DNA of 64,000 bases, from contig NZ_JAHGAW010000009.1 of the NCBI RefSeq assembly GCF_018603885.1, forward strand, positions 171,600-235,599, in the 5' to 3' direction. Origin of the DNA: Sphingobium nicotianae (GTDB taxonomy: Bacteria > Pseudomonadota > Alphaproteobacteria > Sphingomonadales > Sphingomonadaceae). The position numbers and the translations under genes were made by a program. A model generated the notes under the pieces. The model worked only from the letters and a program-made list of their open reading frames with translations, was not told the origin of the DNA and made no database searches. Shown here piece by piece: positions 1 through 8,558 of the stretch; position 1 is the stretch's first letter; each line of letters opens with the position of its first letter.

Positions 1-1173
1 CCCGCAGGCGAGCGACATGCCGGCCTGGATGGCCAGCGGCAGATAGAGGCTGCTCTGGTCCGCGATCCAGCCCGACAGGATCGGCGCGAACACGCCGCCG
101 AAAATCTCGCCGATCGCCACGACGATGCCCATGGCCGCCGCCGTGTTGCGGAAGGCGAGGGTCTCCGCCGGGATCACGCCCATGAACAAGGGGAAGATGC
201 CGATGCCGATCCAGCTCACGAACATGAGCGCCGTCATCGCCACGATCGAGCCGGTGACGTACATGGCGGCGAGCGGGCAAAGCGTCATCAGAAGGCCGAA
301 CAGGATCATCGGCGTGCGGCGGCCGATCCGATCCGACAGCCAGGTGACGACCACGCCGCCGATGGCCGGGCAGAGACCAAGGATCGCCATGATATTGGCC
401 ATGGTCTCGGGCTTGTAGCCGCGCACCTGCGTCAGGAAGAGCGGCAGGAAGATCGAGCCGAGCACGATCGAGCCGACGCCGAGGCAGGAGATGATCGCGC
501 ATAGGACGATATTGCGGTGGGCGAGCATGGCGAAGAAGCCGTCCGTACTCTTTTCGCCAGGCGCGGGCGGGGCGAGATCCGTGGGGGCGGCCGGCGGCTC
601 GTCGATATACTTCCAGATCACCAGCAGCAGGATCAGGCCCGGAATGCCGGCCGTGAAGAAGCTCGCCCGCCAACCATACTGGACGGCAATGGCGACGACG
701 AGCAACGGCGCCAGCGCATTGCCGAGCAGCGAGCCGAAGCCGTTCTGGACGATGCCACTGTTGAGCCCGCGCCGTTGCGGGGCCGAGGCGGCGGCGATGA
801 TGGCGAGACAGATGGGCAGGAACGGCCCCTCTGCCGCACCCATGATCACGCGGCTGGCGAGCAATGTCCAGAAATTGGCGGAGAGGCCGGACAGCACCGA
901 GGACAGCGAGAAGATGAGCAGGGCGGCAAGCAGAAACGGCTTGCGCTTGCCGATGCTGTCCGACCAGCGACCGATGAAATAGGCGCCCAGCGCCCAGGTG
1001 AGCGACAGGCCCGATCCCAGCGCGCCGACCTGTGTGTTGTTGAGGCCCAGATCCTTGACCACGAACGGCGAGAGAAACGCCATGGTCATGCGGTCATAGA
1101 AGGCGAAGCCATAGGCAAGGCCGAGCAGCAGGACGACGCGCAGCTCGTAACCGGTCTTCCGTTGGCTCGCCAT
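1..1173 (-). CDS. MFS transporter (C-terminus beyond window)
   Basis: Major facilitator superfamily permease of the inner membrane; 391 codons are visible and the frame is still open at the window edge, so the last part of the protein is missing. The N-terminus MASQRKTGYELRVVLLLGLA runs directly into the first membrane helix. The loop between helices 2 and 3 reads FIGRWSDSIGKRKPF, the usual MFS D-x-x-G-R/K-R/K signature, and a second copy WLSDRIGRRTPM occurs in the C-terminal half. The pattern YDRMTMAFLSP in helix 1 resembles organic-anion or sugar-acid carriers, but the substrate cannot be read. The start ATG ends at 1173 on the minus strand. Confidence 0.85.
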   Translation of the reverse strand, partial: MASQRKTGYELRVVLLLGLAYGFAFYDRMTMAFLSPFVVKDLGLNNTQVGALGSGLSLTWALGAYFIGRWSDSIGKRKPFLLAALLIFSLSSVLSGLSANFWTLLASRVIMGAAEGPFLPICLAIIAAASAPQRRGLNSGIVQNGFGSLLGNALAPLLVVAIAVQYGWRASFFTAGIPGLILLLVIWKYIDEPPAAPTDLAPPAPGEKSTDGFFAMLAHRNIVLCAIISCLGVGSIVLGSIFLPLFLTQVRGYKPETMANIMAILGLCPAIGGVVVTWLSDRIGRRTPMILFGLLMTLCPLAAMYVTGSIVAMTALMFVSWIGIGIFPLFMGVIPAETLAFRNTAAAMGIVVAIGEIFGGVFAPILSGWIADQSSLYLPLAIQAGMSLACG

Positions 1174-1289
1174 CGGCGCTTCCCCTCCGCTTTGCTTTTG
1201 GGGCGAGCATAAGCAACGCGCGGATTGGCGCAAGCGGGGCTTGCGGTGGGTGGGGAGCGGGTTAAACCACAAGCCAATATTTCTTGCAG

Positions 1290-1348
1290 TCATCCCAGTG
1301 GAAGCTGAGATCTCGGGCCGGAAAAGATCCCAGCTTGCGCTGGGATGA
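1290..1348. repeat. REP-like inverted repeat (TCATCCCAG family)
   Basis: Two imperfectly complementary arms, TCATCCCAGTGGAAGCTGAG and GATCCCAGCTTGCGCTGGGA plus TGA, face each other across about 15 bases. The right arm is itself a palindrome. It fits the short extragenic palindromes common in sphingomonads. It lies between two genes and covers the most upstream possible ATG of the VOC gene, arguing for the later start. Confidence 0.6.
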
Positions 1349-1368
1349 CGACATCGGGGAGGATGCGC

Positions 1369-1746
1369 ATGCCTGTCGCAAAATTATCGTTTTTCAAGGT
1401 GATCGTGCGCGATCTTGAGAAAGCGAAGCGCTTCTACGAGCGCAGCCTGAGCTTCGTGCAGGAGGATTTTTTCGACACGCCGGATTTTCTGGAAGCGGTG
1501 ATGCGGCAGCCGGGCACGGACTTCGCCATGATGCTGCTCGCCTACAAGGATGGCCGCGACATCAGCGCCGCGATCCGGCACGGGCCAACCGGTTTCTTCA
1601 CCGACGACATCGAGGCAGCGCATACGAGGCTGGTCGCGGAAGGGGCAATCGCCAAGAGCGGGATCATCGTGGTTGGCGCGGGGATCAGGATCGCGCTGCT
1701 CGACGATCCCGAAGGTCATGAGATCGAGCTGTGCCAGATGCCGTGA
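1369..1746 (+). CDS. VOC family protein (glyoxalase/bleomycin-resistance fold)
   Basis: A 125-residue single-domain vicinal oxygen chelate protein. It begins KLSFFKVIVRDLEKAKRFYER, the typical first beta-alpha unit, and ends DDPEGHEIELCQMP, the usual last strand containing the metal-ligand Glu of the family. Such proteins are metal-dependent isomerases, dioxygenases or resistance proteins; the specific reaction is not evident. The start ATG at 1369 is chosen because GGGGAGG lies 6 bases upstream; an in-frame ATG at 1345 falls inside a palindromic repeat. It stands alone between leftward genes. Confidence 0.8.
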   Translation: MPVAKLSFFKVIVRDLEKAKRFYERSLSFVQEDFFDTPDFLEAVMRQPGTDFAMMLLAYKDGRDISAAIRHGPTGFFTDDIEAAHTRLVAEGAIAKSGIIVVGAGIRIALLDDPEGHEIELCQMP

Positions 1747-1779
1747 GGGCGATGAGAGCAATTCCGTCCATTTCGAGCT

Positions 1780-1885
1780 GAGGTTCGGGCTTGTCGAGCG
1801 CCAGAGTCGAGAAAGGCCGTGTGGCGCCGCGTTCTCGACAACCGTCTCGACTTCGCTCGACGGCCGCTCGAACCGAACGGAGAGT
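1780..1885. repeat. REP-like inverted repeat (CTCGACTTCGCTCGA family)
   Basis: The segment contains GGTTCGGGCTTGTCGAGCG near its left end and CGCTCGACGGCCGCTCGAACC near its right end, with CTCGACTTCGCTCGA as a nested palindrome. The same core recurs at 6100-6176, and a related form at 34854-34930. It sits in the gap between two convergent genes. Confidence 0.55.
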
Positions 1886-1907
1886 GCGGGCGCTTCATCG
1901 GCGCGCC

Positions 1908-3245
1908 TTATAGCGCCTCGATCGACGCCTCTTCCTGTGCCAGATAGAGCCCGAACGGGTCGAGGCAGGTCGCGCCCAGAGCAGCTTCGAACTCGCTCTG
2001 CGAGGATCGCGCCGACAGCCGTTCCTCGTTCGCGTCGCTGAGGTTCGAGCGAAAGATGCCCGCTGCGCTCACCGGCAGGAAATCCTCGTAGGTGATCGGC
2101 GTGGCGGTCAGCAGGCCGGCATCGACCAGCTCGTCGGGCGAACCGGACGGGAGCGGCTTTCCTTCGCGCGAGGCGTCGCGCGCATAGTGGAAATAGGCCA
2201 GTCCTTCGGTGCGCAGGATCGCCGGATCGTCCGGGAAGCGGGCGAACGCGGCGGCGAGGCGCGCCGGATAGTCGCCGGCGTCGGCGCGGGCGGCCTCCAC
2301 CTCGGCAAGGATCGCATCGTAAAGGTCGTGGCCGCGCGGGGTGAGGGCGATGCCGCGCTGCTCGATCTCGCCGAACCGGGCGGTGTGGGCGCCGGCCGAT
2401 GCGCCGTCGCCGTCCCGGAACCGGATCGGCTCCTCGAGCGCCTGAAAGCTGGTCTGGCGCAGCAGGATCGGCGCGGCGCGGCGCGGCGGTCCCTCGATCA
2501 CGGACTTGGCCCTGATGCCGCGCGCGATCATCTCGGCCTGGGCGGCGTCGATGTCGAGCGTACGCGGGGTCAGATGGTTGATGTGGGGGCCCCGGAAGCA
2601 GACGATGTCGGCGACAAGGCGATGCGCGGCGTTGAAGGCGTCATAGGTCGCATGATCGACCAGCGCGTCGCCGTGCCAGCGGAACGTCTCCAGCGCCTGC
2701 AGGACGAAACTTTCCGCATCTTCTGAGGAAAGGCCGCCATACTGCTCGAATTTCTCGATAAAGTGGAGAGCGCCATCGGTGACGATCTGGCGTCCGGCGA
2801 GGATGATCCTCGCCTTTTCGCGCAGATCGGCATCCGCAATCAGATCGATGCGGAGCAGGGAGCAGAAGATGCGGAAGGCGCAGCGGGAGAGGGCATCATT
2901 GTCGATCGGGCGGAAAGCCGTGGAGTGAACAGGGAGGCCGGCGGCGGCGAGGTCATAATAGCCGACCGGATGCAGGCCCATGACCGCGAACAGGCGGCGC
3001 ACGAGGCTAAGCTCGGCGGGCGTCCCGACACGGATGGCGCCGTGGCGCTCGGCATTGAGGCGGCCGAGCTCGCCCCTCGCCGCCAGCGACGCGCGCAGGG
3101 CCGGGTCGGCGTCGAGCGCACGGGCATTGGTCGTCGCGACGATGTCCAGCAGGTCCCCATAGAGCGGCACTTCCGCGCGATACATGGCGGACATGGCGTC
3201 TGAGAATACGAGGCGGATCTCGTCAGGGGGGATGAAATTGGTCAT
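1908..3245 (-). CDS. DUF1338 / HglS-like 2-oxoadipate dioxygenase-decarboxylase
   Basis: A 445-residue protein of the DUF1338 family. The characterised member HglS of Pseudomonas putida is an Fe(II) enzyme turning 2-oxoadipate into D-2-hydroxyglutarate in lysine catabolism. Visible family segments are HGAIR (residues 68-72), GPHINHLTPR (about 219-228) and RFGEIEQRG (about 290-298), which match the positions of the two His and one Glu metal ligands and the substrate Arg as I recall them. The start ATG (3245) shares an ATGA with the stop of astB, so translation is likely coupled. Its place as last gene of an arginine-succinylation operon is unexpected; lysine metabolism genes are not seen here. 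A longer upstream frame exists but lies within astB. Confidence 0.85.
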   Translation of the reverse strand: MTNFIPPDEIRLVFSDAMSAMYRAEVPLYGDLLDIVATTNARALDADPALRASLAARGELGRLNAERHGAIRVGTPAELSLVRRLFAVMGLHPVGYYDLAAAGLPVHSTAFRPIDNDALSRCAFRIFCSLLRIDLIADADLREKARIILAGRQIVTDGALHFIEKFEQYGGLSSEDAESFVLQALETFRWHGDALVDHATYDAFNAAHRLVADIVCFRGPHINHLTPRTLDIDAAQAEMIARGIRAKSVIEGPPRRAAPILLRQTSFQALEEPIRFRDGDGASAGAHTARFGEIEQRGIALTPRGHDLYDAILAEVEAARADAGDYPARLAAAFARFPDDPAILRTEGLAYFHYARDASREGKPLPSGSPDELVDAGLLTATPITYEDFLPVSAAGIFRSNLSDANEERLSARSSQSEFEAALGATCLDPFGLYLAQEEASIEAL

Positions 3246-4525
3246 GGGGTGAGGGTCTCCAGATAGTCCCCGAGCGCGGTCGTCGCTGCCCAGAGCGCTT
3301 CCCAGGTCTGCGGCAGCGCGATGTCCGACGGGGCGATGCGCTCCGGCCACCAGCGCCCGATCAGCGCCTCCAGCGCGTCGGCGCCGCGCGTGTCGAGCAG
3401 GTGGGCCGAATTGACGGCACGCTCGGCCTCCTCCGACAGCAGGACGCGCAGGCGCAGGCAGGCCGGGCCGCCGCCATTGTGCATGGATTCGCGCACGTCG
3501 ATGAAATGGGCGGCGTGGATCGGGCCATTGGCGCCGACATTGCGGTCGAGCCAGGCCCTGGTCGCGGGCGTCTCGGCAGCTTCCACCGGCAGGATCAGCG
3601 CGCGACTACCGTCGGGCAGGGTGACGAGCTGCGAGTTGAACAGATAGGAGGCGCAGGCATCGGCGAGCGACACCTCGCTGGCCGGCACTTCGAGGATGAT
3701 CAGGTCGGCGCAGCGCTCCTCCAGTGCGGCATAGAGCGCGGCCTTGTCGGCAAAGGCCTGTTCATGGGCGAGCAGGATATTCTCATGCGCGACGGCGACC
3801 ACGTCGTTGTGAAAGGCGCCGGCCGCGATGGCCTCGGGCGACTGCTGGATGACGAGACTGTCCTCGATGCCATGCGTGCGGAAGATGGCGCGGCAGGCCT
3901 CGGGCGTCTGGCGGGCGGGAAAGGGGCCGCCACCCTGGCCATAGACCATGATCTCGGTGCCCTGCTCCTCGATCGGCGAGGCGATGCGCATGAAATTGGC
4001 CGCGCCCTCGTCGCCGAAGCGGCCCGGCACCGGCTCGTGGACCGCGAAATAGCGCGGATCGGGGAAGATGCGGCGCAGCTGCGCCAGCGTCTCGGGCCAT
4101 TCGTGGCTGCGATGCGCCATGGTCGAGAGATTGGCGGGAGTGAAATGGATGCGCCCGTCGGCCGTGTCCGGCGCGGGCGAGACGGTCGCGGCGTTGGCCG
4201 CCCACATCGCCGAGGCGCTGATCGCGCCGGCGAAGAGGGTGGGCTCTTCGGCCCATGCTTTCGCGCAGACCTGCGCCGGGGTGCCGTCGAAGCCGAAATG
4301 CCGCAGCCAGCCGAGGTTGGGGCGGACATGCGGCGCGAAGAAGCCCTGGCCCATGCCGAGCGAGAGCATCAGGCGCATCTTGGCGAGGCCCTGCAACGCG
4401 GCCCTGCGGGGCCAGGCGGTCTCGCCCGCGTGGAGGGTGGCGGCGAGATTGCCGACGCTCAGGCCAGCGAAATTGTGGCTCGGGCCGATAAGGCCGTCGA
4501 AATTGATCTCGCGGAAGGCCGTCAT
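3242..4525 (-). CDS. astB: N-succinylarginine dihydrolase
   Basis: Second enzyme of the arginine succinyltransferase pathway; hydrolyses N2-succinylarginine to N2-succinylornithine, CO2 and two ammonia in the cytoplasm. The 427-residue length is somewhat short of, but close to, the family (about 440). It starts with the hallmark FREINFDGLIGPSHNFAGLS and has the C-terminal HNGGGPACLRLRV, whose Cys is the nucleophile of this amidinotransferase-fold family; VAHENILL supplies a conserved active-site segment. It is followed by the DUF1338 gene with a four-base overlap and separated from astD by a palindromic repeat. Confidence 0.95.
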   Translation of the reverse strand: MTAFREINFDGLIGPSHNFAGLSVGNLAATLHAGETAWPRRAALQGLAKMRLMLSLGMGQGFFAPHVRPNLGWLRHFGFDGTPAQVCAKAWAEEPTLFAGAISASAMWAANAATVSPAPDTADGRIHFTPANLSTMAHRSHEWPETLAQLRRIFPDPRYFAVHEPVPGRFGDEGAANFMRIASPIEEQGTEIMVYGQGGGPFPARQTPEACRAIFRTHGIEDSLVIQQSPEAIAAGAFHNDVVAVAHENILLAHEQAFADKAALYAALEERCADLIILEVPASEVSLADACASYLFNSQLVTLPDGSRALILPVEAAETPATRAWLDRNVGANGPIHAAHFIDVRESMHNGGGPACLRLRVLLSEEAERAVNSAHLLDTRGADALEALIGRWWPERIAPSDIALPQTWEALWAATTALGDYLETLTP

Positions 4526-4637
4526 TCCCCCCTCCCGCTTGCGGGAGGGGTCGGGGGTGGGCTTGCGACGGTGAGGTTGCGCGGGGTCGGATAGGCCGAT
4601 TGCCCACCCCTAACCCCTCCCGCAAGCGGGAGGGGGA
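4526..4637. repeat. REP-like inverted repeat (CCCTCCCGC family) inside ast operon
   Basis: Arms CCCCTCCCGCTTGCGGGAGG and CCTCCCGCAAGCGGGAGG, each a hairpin in itself, flank a 40-base centre, and GGGTGGGC pairs with GCCCACCC. Such a mosaic between astD and astB could form an mRNA structure that partly protects or terminates the transcript. Related mosaics occur at 9936-10055 and 35689-35806. Confidence 0.65.
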
Positions 4638-4655
4638 CAAGGTTGTTCGACGCTG

Positions 4656-6074
4656 TCACGCCCGCACCCCCACGCCGAGCGCGCCCTCGATGACGGGCGC
4701 TTCCATCCCCGCCACCGGGAAGGCGCAGTAATCGGCCGCATAATAAGCGCTCGGGCGGTGGTTGCCGCTGTCGCCGAGGCCGCCGAAGGGGAGAGCGGAG
4801 CTGGCGCCGTTGGTCGGGCGGTTCCAGTTGATGACCCCGGCGCGGGTGCGCTGGCGGAACCGGTCGAACTGGTCGCGCGTGCCGCCGAGCATGGCGGCGG
4901 AGAGGCCGAAGCGGGTGGCGTTGGCGCGGGCGATGGCGACATCGAAGTCGCTTTCACGCCAGATCTGCAGGACGGGGCCGAAAATCTCCTCATCCGGCGC
5001 ATTCTCGAGTCCGCTCATGTCGATGAGAGCCGGGCTGAGGAAGGGCAGGGCGGGATCGCGGCGGACGAGCGGGCGGATCGCCCCGCCGCCCAGCGCCAGC
5101 AGCGCGGCGACCTGGGCCTGCACCTTGTCGGCCGCGCGATTGTCGACCACGGGGCCCATGAAGGGCTGCGGCTGGTCGAAGGGGGCGCCGACGATCAGCG
5201 TGTCGATCGTCTCCGCGATGCGTGCGAGGAGCGTGTTGGCGAGGCGGTCCTGCACGATCAGGCGCCGCGCGCAGGTGCAGCGCTGGCCGGCGGAGAGAAA
5301 CGCGGACTGGACGATGATCGCGGTGGCGGCATCGAGATCGCCATCGGCGAGATCCCAGACGAGCAGCGGATTATTGCCGCCCATCTCCAGCGCGAGGATG
5401 CGGCCCGGCGTCTCGGCGAACTGGCGGGCGAGCGCCTTGCCGGTGCCGGACGAGCCGGTGAAGAGCAGGCCATCGGTGCCGGCATGGCCCGCCAGCGCCT
5501 TGCCGGTCTCGCCGTCGCCCTGGACGATCTCGAGGACGCCGTCGGGGAGGCCTGCCTCGCGCCACAGGGTGCCGGTCAGCTCGGCGGTGGCGGGGGCCAG
5601 CTCGCTGGGCTTGAAGACCACGGCGTTGCCGGCGAGCAGCGCCGGGACGATGTGCCCGTTGGGCAGATGCGCGGGGAAATTATAGGGGCCGAGCACGGCC
5701 AGCACGCCATGGGCGCGGTGGCGCAGCGCCTGGATCAGGCCATTGGTGTCGGTCAGATGCGCGCCGGTGCGCTCGGCCTGCGCCTTGATCGAGATGTCGA
5801 CCTTGGCGGCGACGCTGGCGGCCTCGGTCTTCGTCTCCCAGAAAGGCTTGCCGGTCTCCTGCGAGATGATCCGCGCGACGTCGTCGGCGCGGGCTTTCAC
5901 CCGGTCGGCATAGGCGCGCAGGATGGCGATGCGATCGTCGAGCGGCGTCGCTTCCCAGGCCGGTTGAGCGGCGCGGGCGCGCTGGACGGCGGCGTCAACA
6001 GCGGCTTCGTCCGCGATCGGGCCGCGCCAAAGTTCGATGCCGGTGCAGGGATTGGTGGAGATGAGGTCAGCCAT
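4656..6074 (-). CDS. astD: Succinylglutamate-semialdehyde dehydrogenase
   Basis: NAD-dependent aldehyde dehydrogenase oxidising N-succinylglutamate 5-semialdehyde to N-succinylglutamate, fourth step of the AST pathway. Of 472 residues, GPYNFPAHLPNG (about 129-140) holds the conserved Asn, FTGSSGTGKAL the NAD-binding turn, ALEMGGNNP the general-base Glu (about 230) and SAGQRCTCARR the catalytic Cys (about 266). Family assignment rather than general ALDH rests on the operon with astA and astB and the start DLISTNPCTGIELWRG. REP-like repeats flank it on both sides. Confidence 0.93.
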   Translation of the reverse strand: MADLISTNPCTGIELWRGPIADEAAVDAAVQRARAAQPAWEATPLDDRIAILRAYADRVKARADDVARIISQETGKPFWETKTEAASVAAKVDISIKAQAERTGAHLTDTNGLIQALRHRAHGVLAVLGPYNFPAHLPNGHIVPALLAGNAVVFKPSELAPATAELTGTLWREAGLPDGVLEIVQGDGETGKALAGHAGTDGLLFTGSSGTGKALARQFAETPGRILALEMGGNNPLLVWDLADGDLDAATAIIVQSAFLSAGQRCTCARRLIVQDRLANTLLARIAETIDTLIVGAPFDQPQPFMGPVVDNRAADKVQAQVAALLALGGGAIRPLVRRDPALPFLSPALIDMSGLENAPDEEIFGPVLQIWRESDFDVAIARANATRFGLSAAMLGGTRDQFDRFRQRTRAGVINWNRPTNGASSALPFGGLGDSGNHRPSAYYAADYCAFPVAGMEAPVIEGALGVGVRA

Positions 6075-6099
6075 GACAATTCAACCCCGGAACTCCCGC

Positions 6100-6176
6100 T
6101 CCGTTCGCTTCGAGCGAAGTCGAGAAGCGTTTGCGCGGCGCGGGGCGTGTCTCGACTTCGCTCGACACGAACGGAA
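6100..6176. repeat. REP-like inverted repeat (CTCGACTTCGCTCGA family)
   Basis: CCGTTCGCTTCGAGCGAAGT at the left faces CTCGACTTCGCTCGACACGA followed by ACGG at the right; inner palindromes TTCGAGCGAA and CTCGACTTCGCTCGA. Lies between astA and astD. Confidence 0.6.
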
Positions 6177-6191
6177 AGTGCATGAGACCTT

Positions 6192-7226
6192 TCACGGCGT
6201 CGGCACGTAGAGCGCGAAGTCGCCTTCGCGCAGGCGGCCCAGCGCCATGCTGTCCGGCGCGAGATGGAGTGTCTCGCCTTCGTCTGCAATGCGACCATGC
6301 CCCTGCCAGGCGCGGAAATCGAGCAAGCGGCCGGTGGCGAGCAAAATCCGCGTGCGCGATCCTTCCGGCTGGTCGTCGATCTGGGTGATCGCGCTCATGC
6401 TGTCCTTGACGGCGCGCAAGTCCTCGACATTGGCTTGCAGGGTCGGCCCCGCGTCGAACAGGTCGACATAGCCATCATGACGAAAGCCCTCGGCCTCCAG
6501 CAGCTTCATGGCGGCCGCTCCGGCGACGTGCGGCTTGCCTATCGCGGCCTGCGCCTCGGGCGGCAGCAGGATGGTGTAGATCGGGTGCTTGGGCATGAGA
6601 TCGGCGATGAACTGATTGCCGTTGAGCGCGTGGAAACGATCGGCCTCGGCGAATTCCAGATCGAAAAAGCGCCTGGTGAGGCCCTCCCAGAAGGGAGAGA
6701 CGCCCTCCGGCTCCTGATAGCCGCGTAGCTCGGTCAGCACCTGCTCGCCGAACCGCTCGCGGTGCAGGGCCATGAACAGGTAGCGGCTGCGCGCGAGCAG
6801 GACGCCGAGGCCCGAGCGGCGCAGGTCCGGCATCAGGAACAGGCCGCCCACCTCGCTGGCGCCGGCGAAATCATTGACCAGATTGAGCACGTTGGTGGTG
6901 ACGATCCGGTCGAGCTGGCGCGAATATTGGGAGAGGCGGGTGATCTTGTAGCTGTAGAAGGGCTTCTTGGTGCCGACGCTGGCGAAGATGAGCGCGGTGC
7001 CGGCGATGCGGCCGCTTTCCTTATTCTCCAGCACGAACATGTAGAGCTCGTCGTCCGGCTCGGTCAGATCCGCCTCGAAGCTGCGCTGGCTGCGCTCCAG
7101 ACGCTGACGCAGCGCATCGCGGTCGTGCGGCAGGTTGGTGAAGCCCGGTCCGGTCTGGCCGGCCAGCTCATAAACCGCCTCGACATCCGCGGCGGTCGCT
7201 GGTCGGACGACCCAGGCTTCAGACAT
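6192..7226 (-). CDS. astA: Arginine N-succinyltransferase
   Basis: First enzyme of the AST pathway: transfers succinyl from succinyl-CoA to the alpha-amino group of arginine. The 344-residue protein shows the family's GNAT-like layout: WVVRPATAADVEAVYELA at the N-terminus, NKESGRIAGTALIFASVG, and GGLFLMPDLRRSGLGVLLARSRYLFMA as the acyl-CoA loop. GYQEPEGVSPFWEGLTRRFFDLEF is typical of AstA/ArgF-type succinyltransferases. The ATG ending at 7226 is preferred to the GTG two codons upstream because GGAAAGGGAG sits about 5 bases before it. It overlaps the stop of the upstream M20 gene by 8 bases. Confidence 0.95.
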   Translation of the reverse strand: MSEAWVVRPATAADVEAVYELAGQTGPGFTNLPHDRDALRQRLERSQRSFEADLTEPDDELYMFVLENKESGRIAGTALIFASVGTKKPFYSYKITRLSQYSRQLDRIVTTNVLNLVNDFAGASEVGGLFLMPDLRRSGLGVLLARSRYLFMALHRERFGEQVLTELRGYQEPEGVSPFWEGLTRRFFDLEFAEADRFHALNGNQFIADLMPKHPIYTILLPPEAQAAIGKPHVAGAAAMKLLEAEGFRHDGYVDLFDAGPTLQANVEDLRAVKDSMSAITQIDDQPEGSRTRILLATGRLLDFRAWQGHGRIADEGETLHLAPDSMALGRLREGDFALYVPTP

Positions 7227-8475
7227 GCACACTCCCTTTCCGGCTCAGCACGGCGTCGAGCCGCCCCTCCGCTATGCGTAATATTGTTACGGCAGCAAGA
7301 GAGGATCTTTCGCTGAGCGAGTCAAGGAGGAGGAATTCGTCGCCGGTGTGGATGGCGCCGCCACGCACCCCCATGGTGTCGACGACCACGACATTCTCGG
7401 CCGCGATATTGTTGCCGTCGCAGACGCCGCCGGAGGGTTGCCAGTCGATGTGGAGGCCAAGATCGGCCCCGGTGTCGCGCACCAGCCCGAACAGCGCCTG
7501 ATGCGGCGCGTCGAAGGGCTTGGGCGGGCGGGCGAAGTGGCCGCCGAGCCTGATCGACACCTCATGCGCGGCTTCGACCGCCGCGATCGCCGCCGCGATG
7601 CCATGCTCCGCGCGATGCTGGGCCTCCGGATCGAGTGGGCGCATGTTCCAGGAGAGCGCGGCCGTGTCGGGCACGATATTGTTCGCCCCGCCGCCCGAGA
7701 CGCGCGCGACGTTGACGAGCAGGCCGGGAATGTCGCGCTTCAGCGCATCGAGCCGCAGTGCGAGATCGGCGGCGGCGACCACGGCGTTGCGGCCCTGCTC
7801 GGGCGCGCGGCCGGCATGGGCGCTGCGCCCGGCGATGGCGGCGATGAAATTGCCGCTGCCGCGCCGGGCCGAGGCGAGGGTGCCAGTGGGCGTCACAGAG
7901 GGCTCGAAGGTCATGCCGATCTGGCACTGGCGGGCGGTCTCGCGCAGCAGCGCGGCCGAGCCGAGCGAGGAGACCTCCTCGTCGGCATTGACCACCACGT
8001 CCCAGCCCAACCCGTCGATCGCGCCGGCCTCTTCCAGCGCGGCGAGCGCCTCGATCATCACCAGCAGGCCGCCCTTCATGTCCGCCGTGCCGGGACCGTT
8101 CAAGATGTTTTGGTCGAGCATGCGGCAGGTCTGGAACGCGTGATCGGCCGGGAAGACCGTGTCCATATGACCGGTCAGGATCATGCGGCGATTGGCGCCC
8201 GGGCGCTTGCGGGCGAGGAGATTGGCGCCGTGGGGAACGGGCATTTCGCTCCCCTTGTCACTCAACGTGGTGACAGCGTCGGGCGGGCGAGTCTCGATGC
8301 TGTCGGCGAGCGGCTTCAGGCGCCCCTCGATCAGCCTGCGCATCGTCTCCAGCCCGGCCAGGTTGCGACTGCCACTGTTGACCTGCGCCCACTCGACGAC
8401 ATCCGTCGCCATCGCTGCCTGTCGGCCCTTGAGACGATCGACGATGCGGGTTTCAGACGGGGTGAGTCCGGGCAT
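7219..8475 (-). CDS. M20 family metallohydrolase in ast operon
   Basis: Zinc-dependent aminoacylase/carboxypeptidase-type hydrolase (ArgE/DapE/CPG2 family), about 418 residues. Metal and catalytic segments are present: GHMDTVF (His and following Asp), GPGTADMKGG (bridging Asp), NADEEVSS (general-base Glu and metal Glu), and a late His in RGGAIHTGDEF. It is the gene immediately upstream of astA, overlapping it, and no astE-type desuccinylase is in view, so it may release succinate from succinylglutamate; this is an inference from position. The start is ambiguous between a GTG at 8481 and the ATG at 8475 because no strong ribosome-binding site precedes either. Confidence 0.85.
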   Translation of the reverse strand: MPGLTPSETRIVDRLKGRQAAMATDVVEWAQVNSGSRNLAGLETMRRLIEGRLKPLADSIETRPPDAVTTLSDKGSEMPVPHGANLLARKRPGANRRMILTGHMDTVFPADHAFQTCRMLDQNILNGPGTADMKGGLLVMIEALAALEEAGAIDGLGWDVVVNADEEVSSLGSAALLRETARQCQIGMTFEPSVTPTGTLASARRGSGNFIAAIAGRSAHAGRAPEQGRNAVVAAADLALRLDALKRDIPGLLVNVARVSGGGANNIVPDTAALSWNMRPLDPEAQHRAEHGIAAAIAAVEAAHEVSIRLGGHFARPPKPFDAPHQALFGLVRDTGADLGLHIDWQPSGGVCDGNNIAAENVVVVDTMGVRGGAIHTGDEFLLLDSLSERSSLAAVTILRIAEGRLDAVLSRKGSVHV

Positions 8476-8558
8476 CGACACGTCTTAGCGCAACTCGCGA
8501 GGGCGGGCCAGCGTGGTCCCGCTCCCGCCCCAGGGCGATCTCGGCGCGTTGGTGTTCG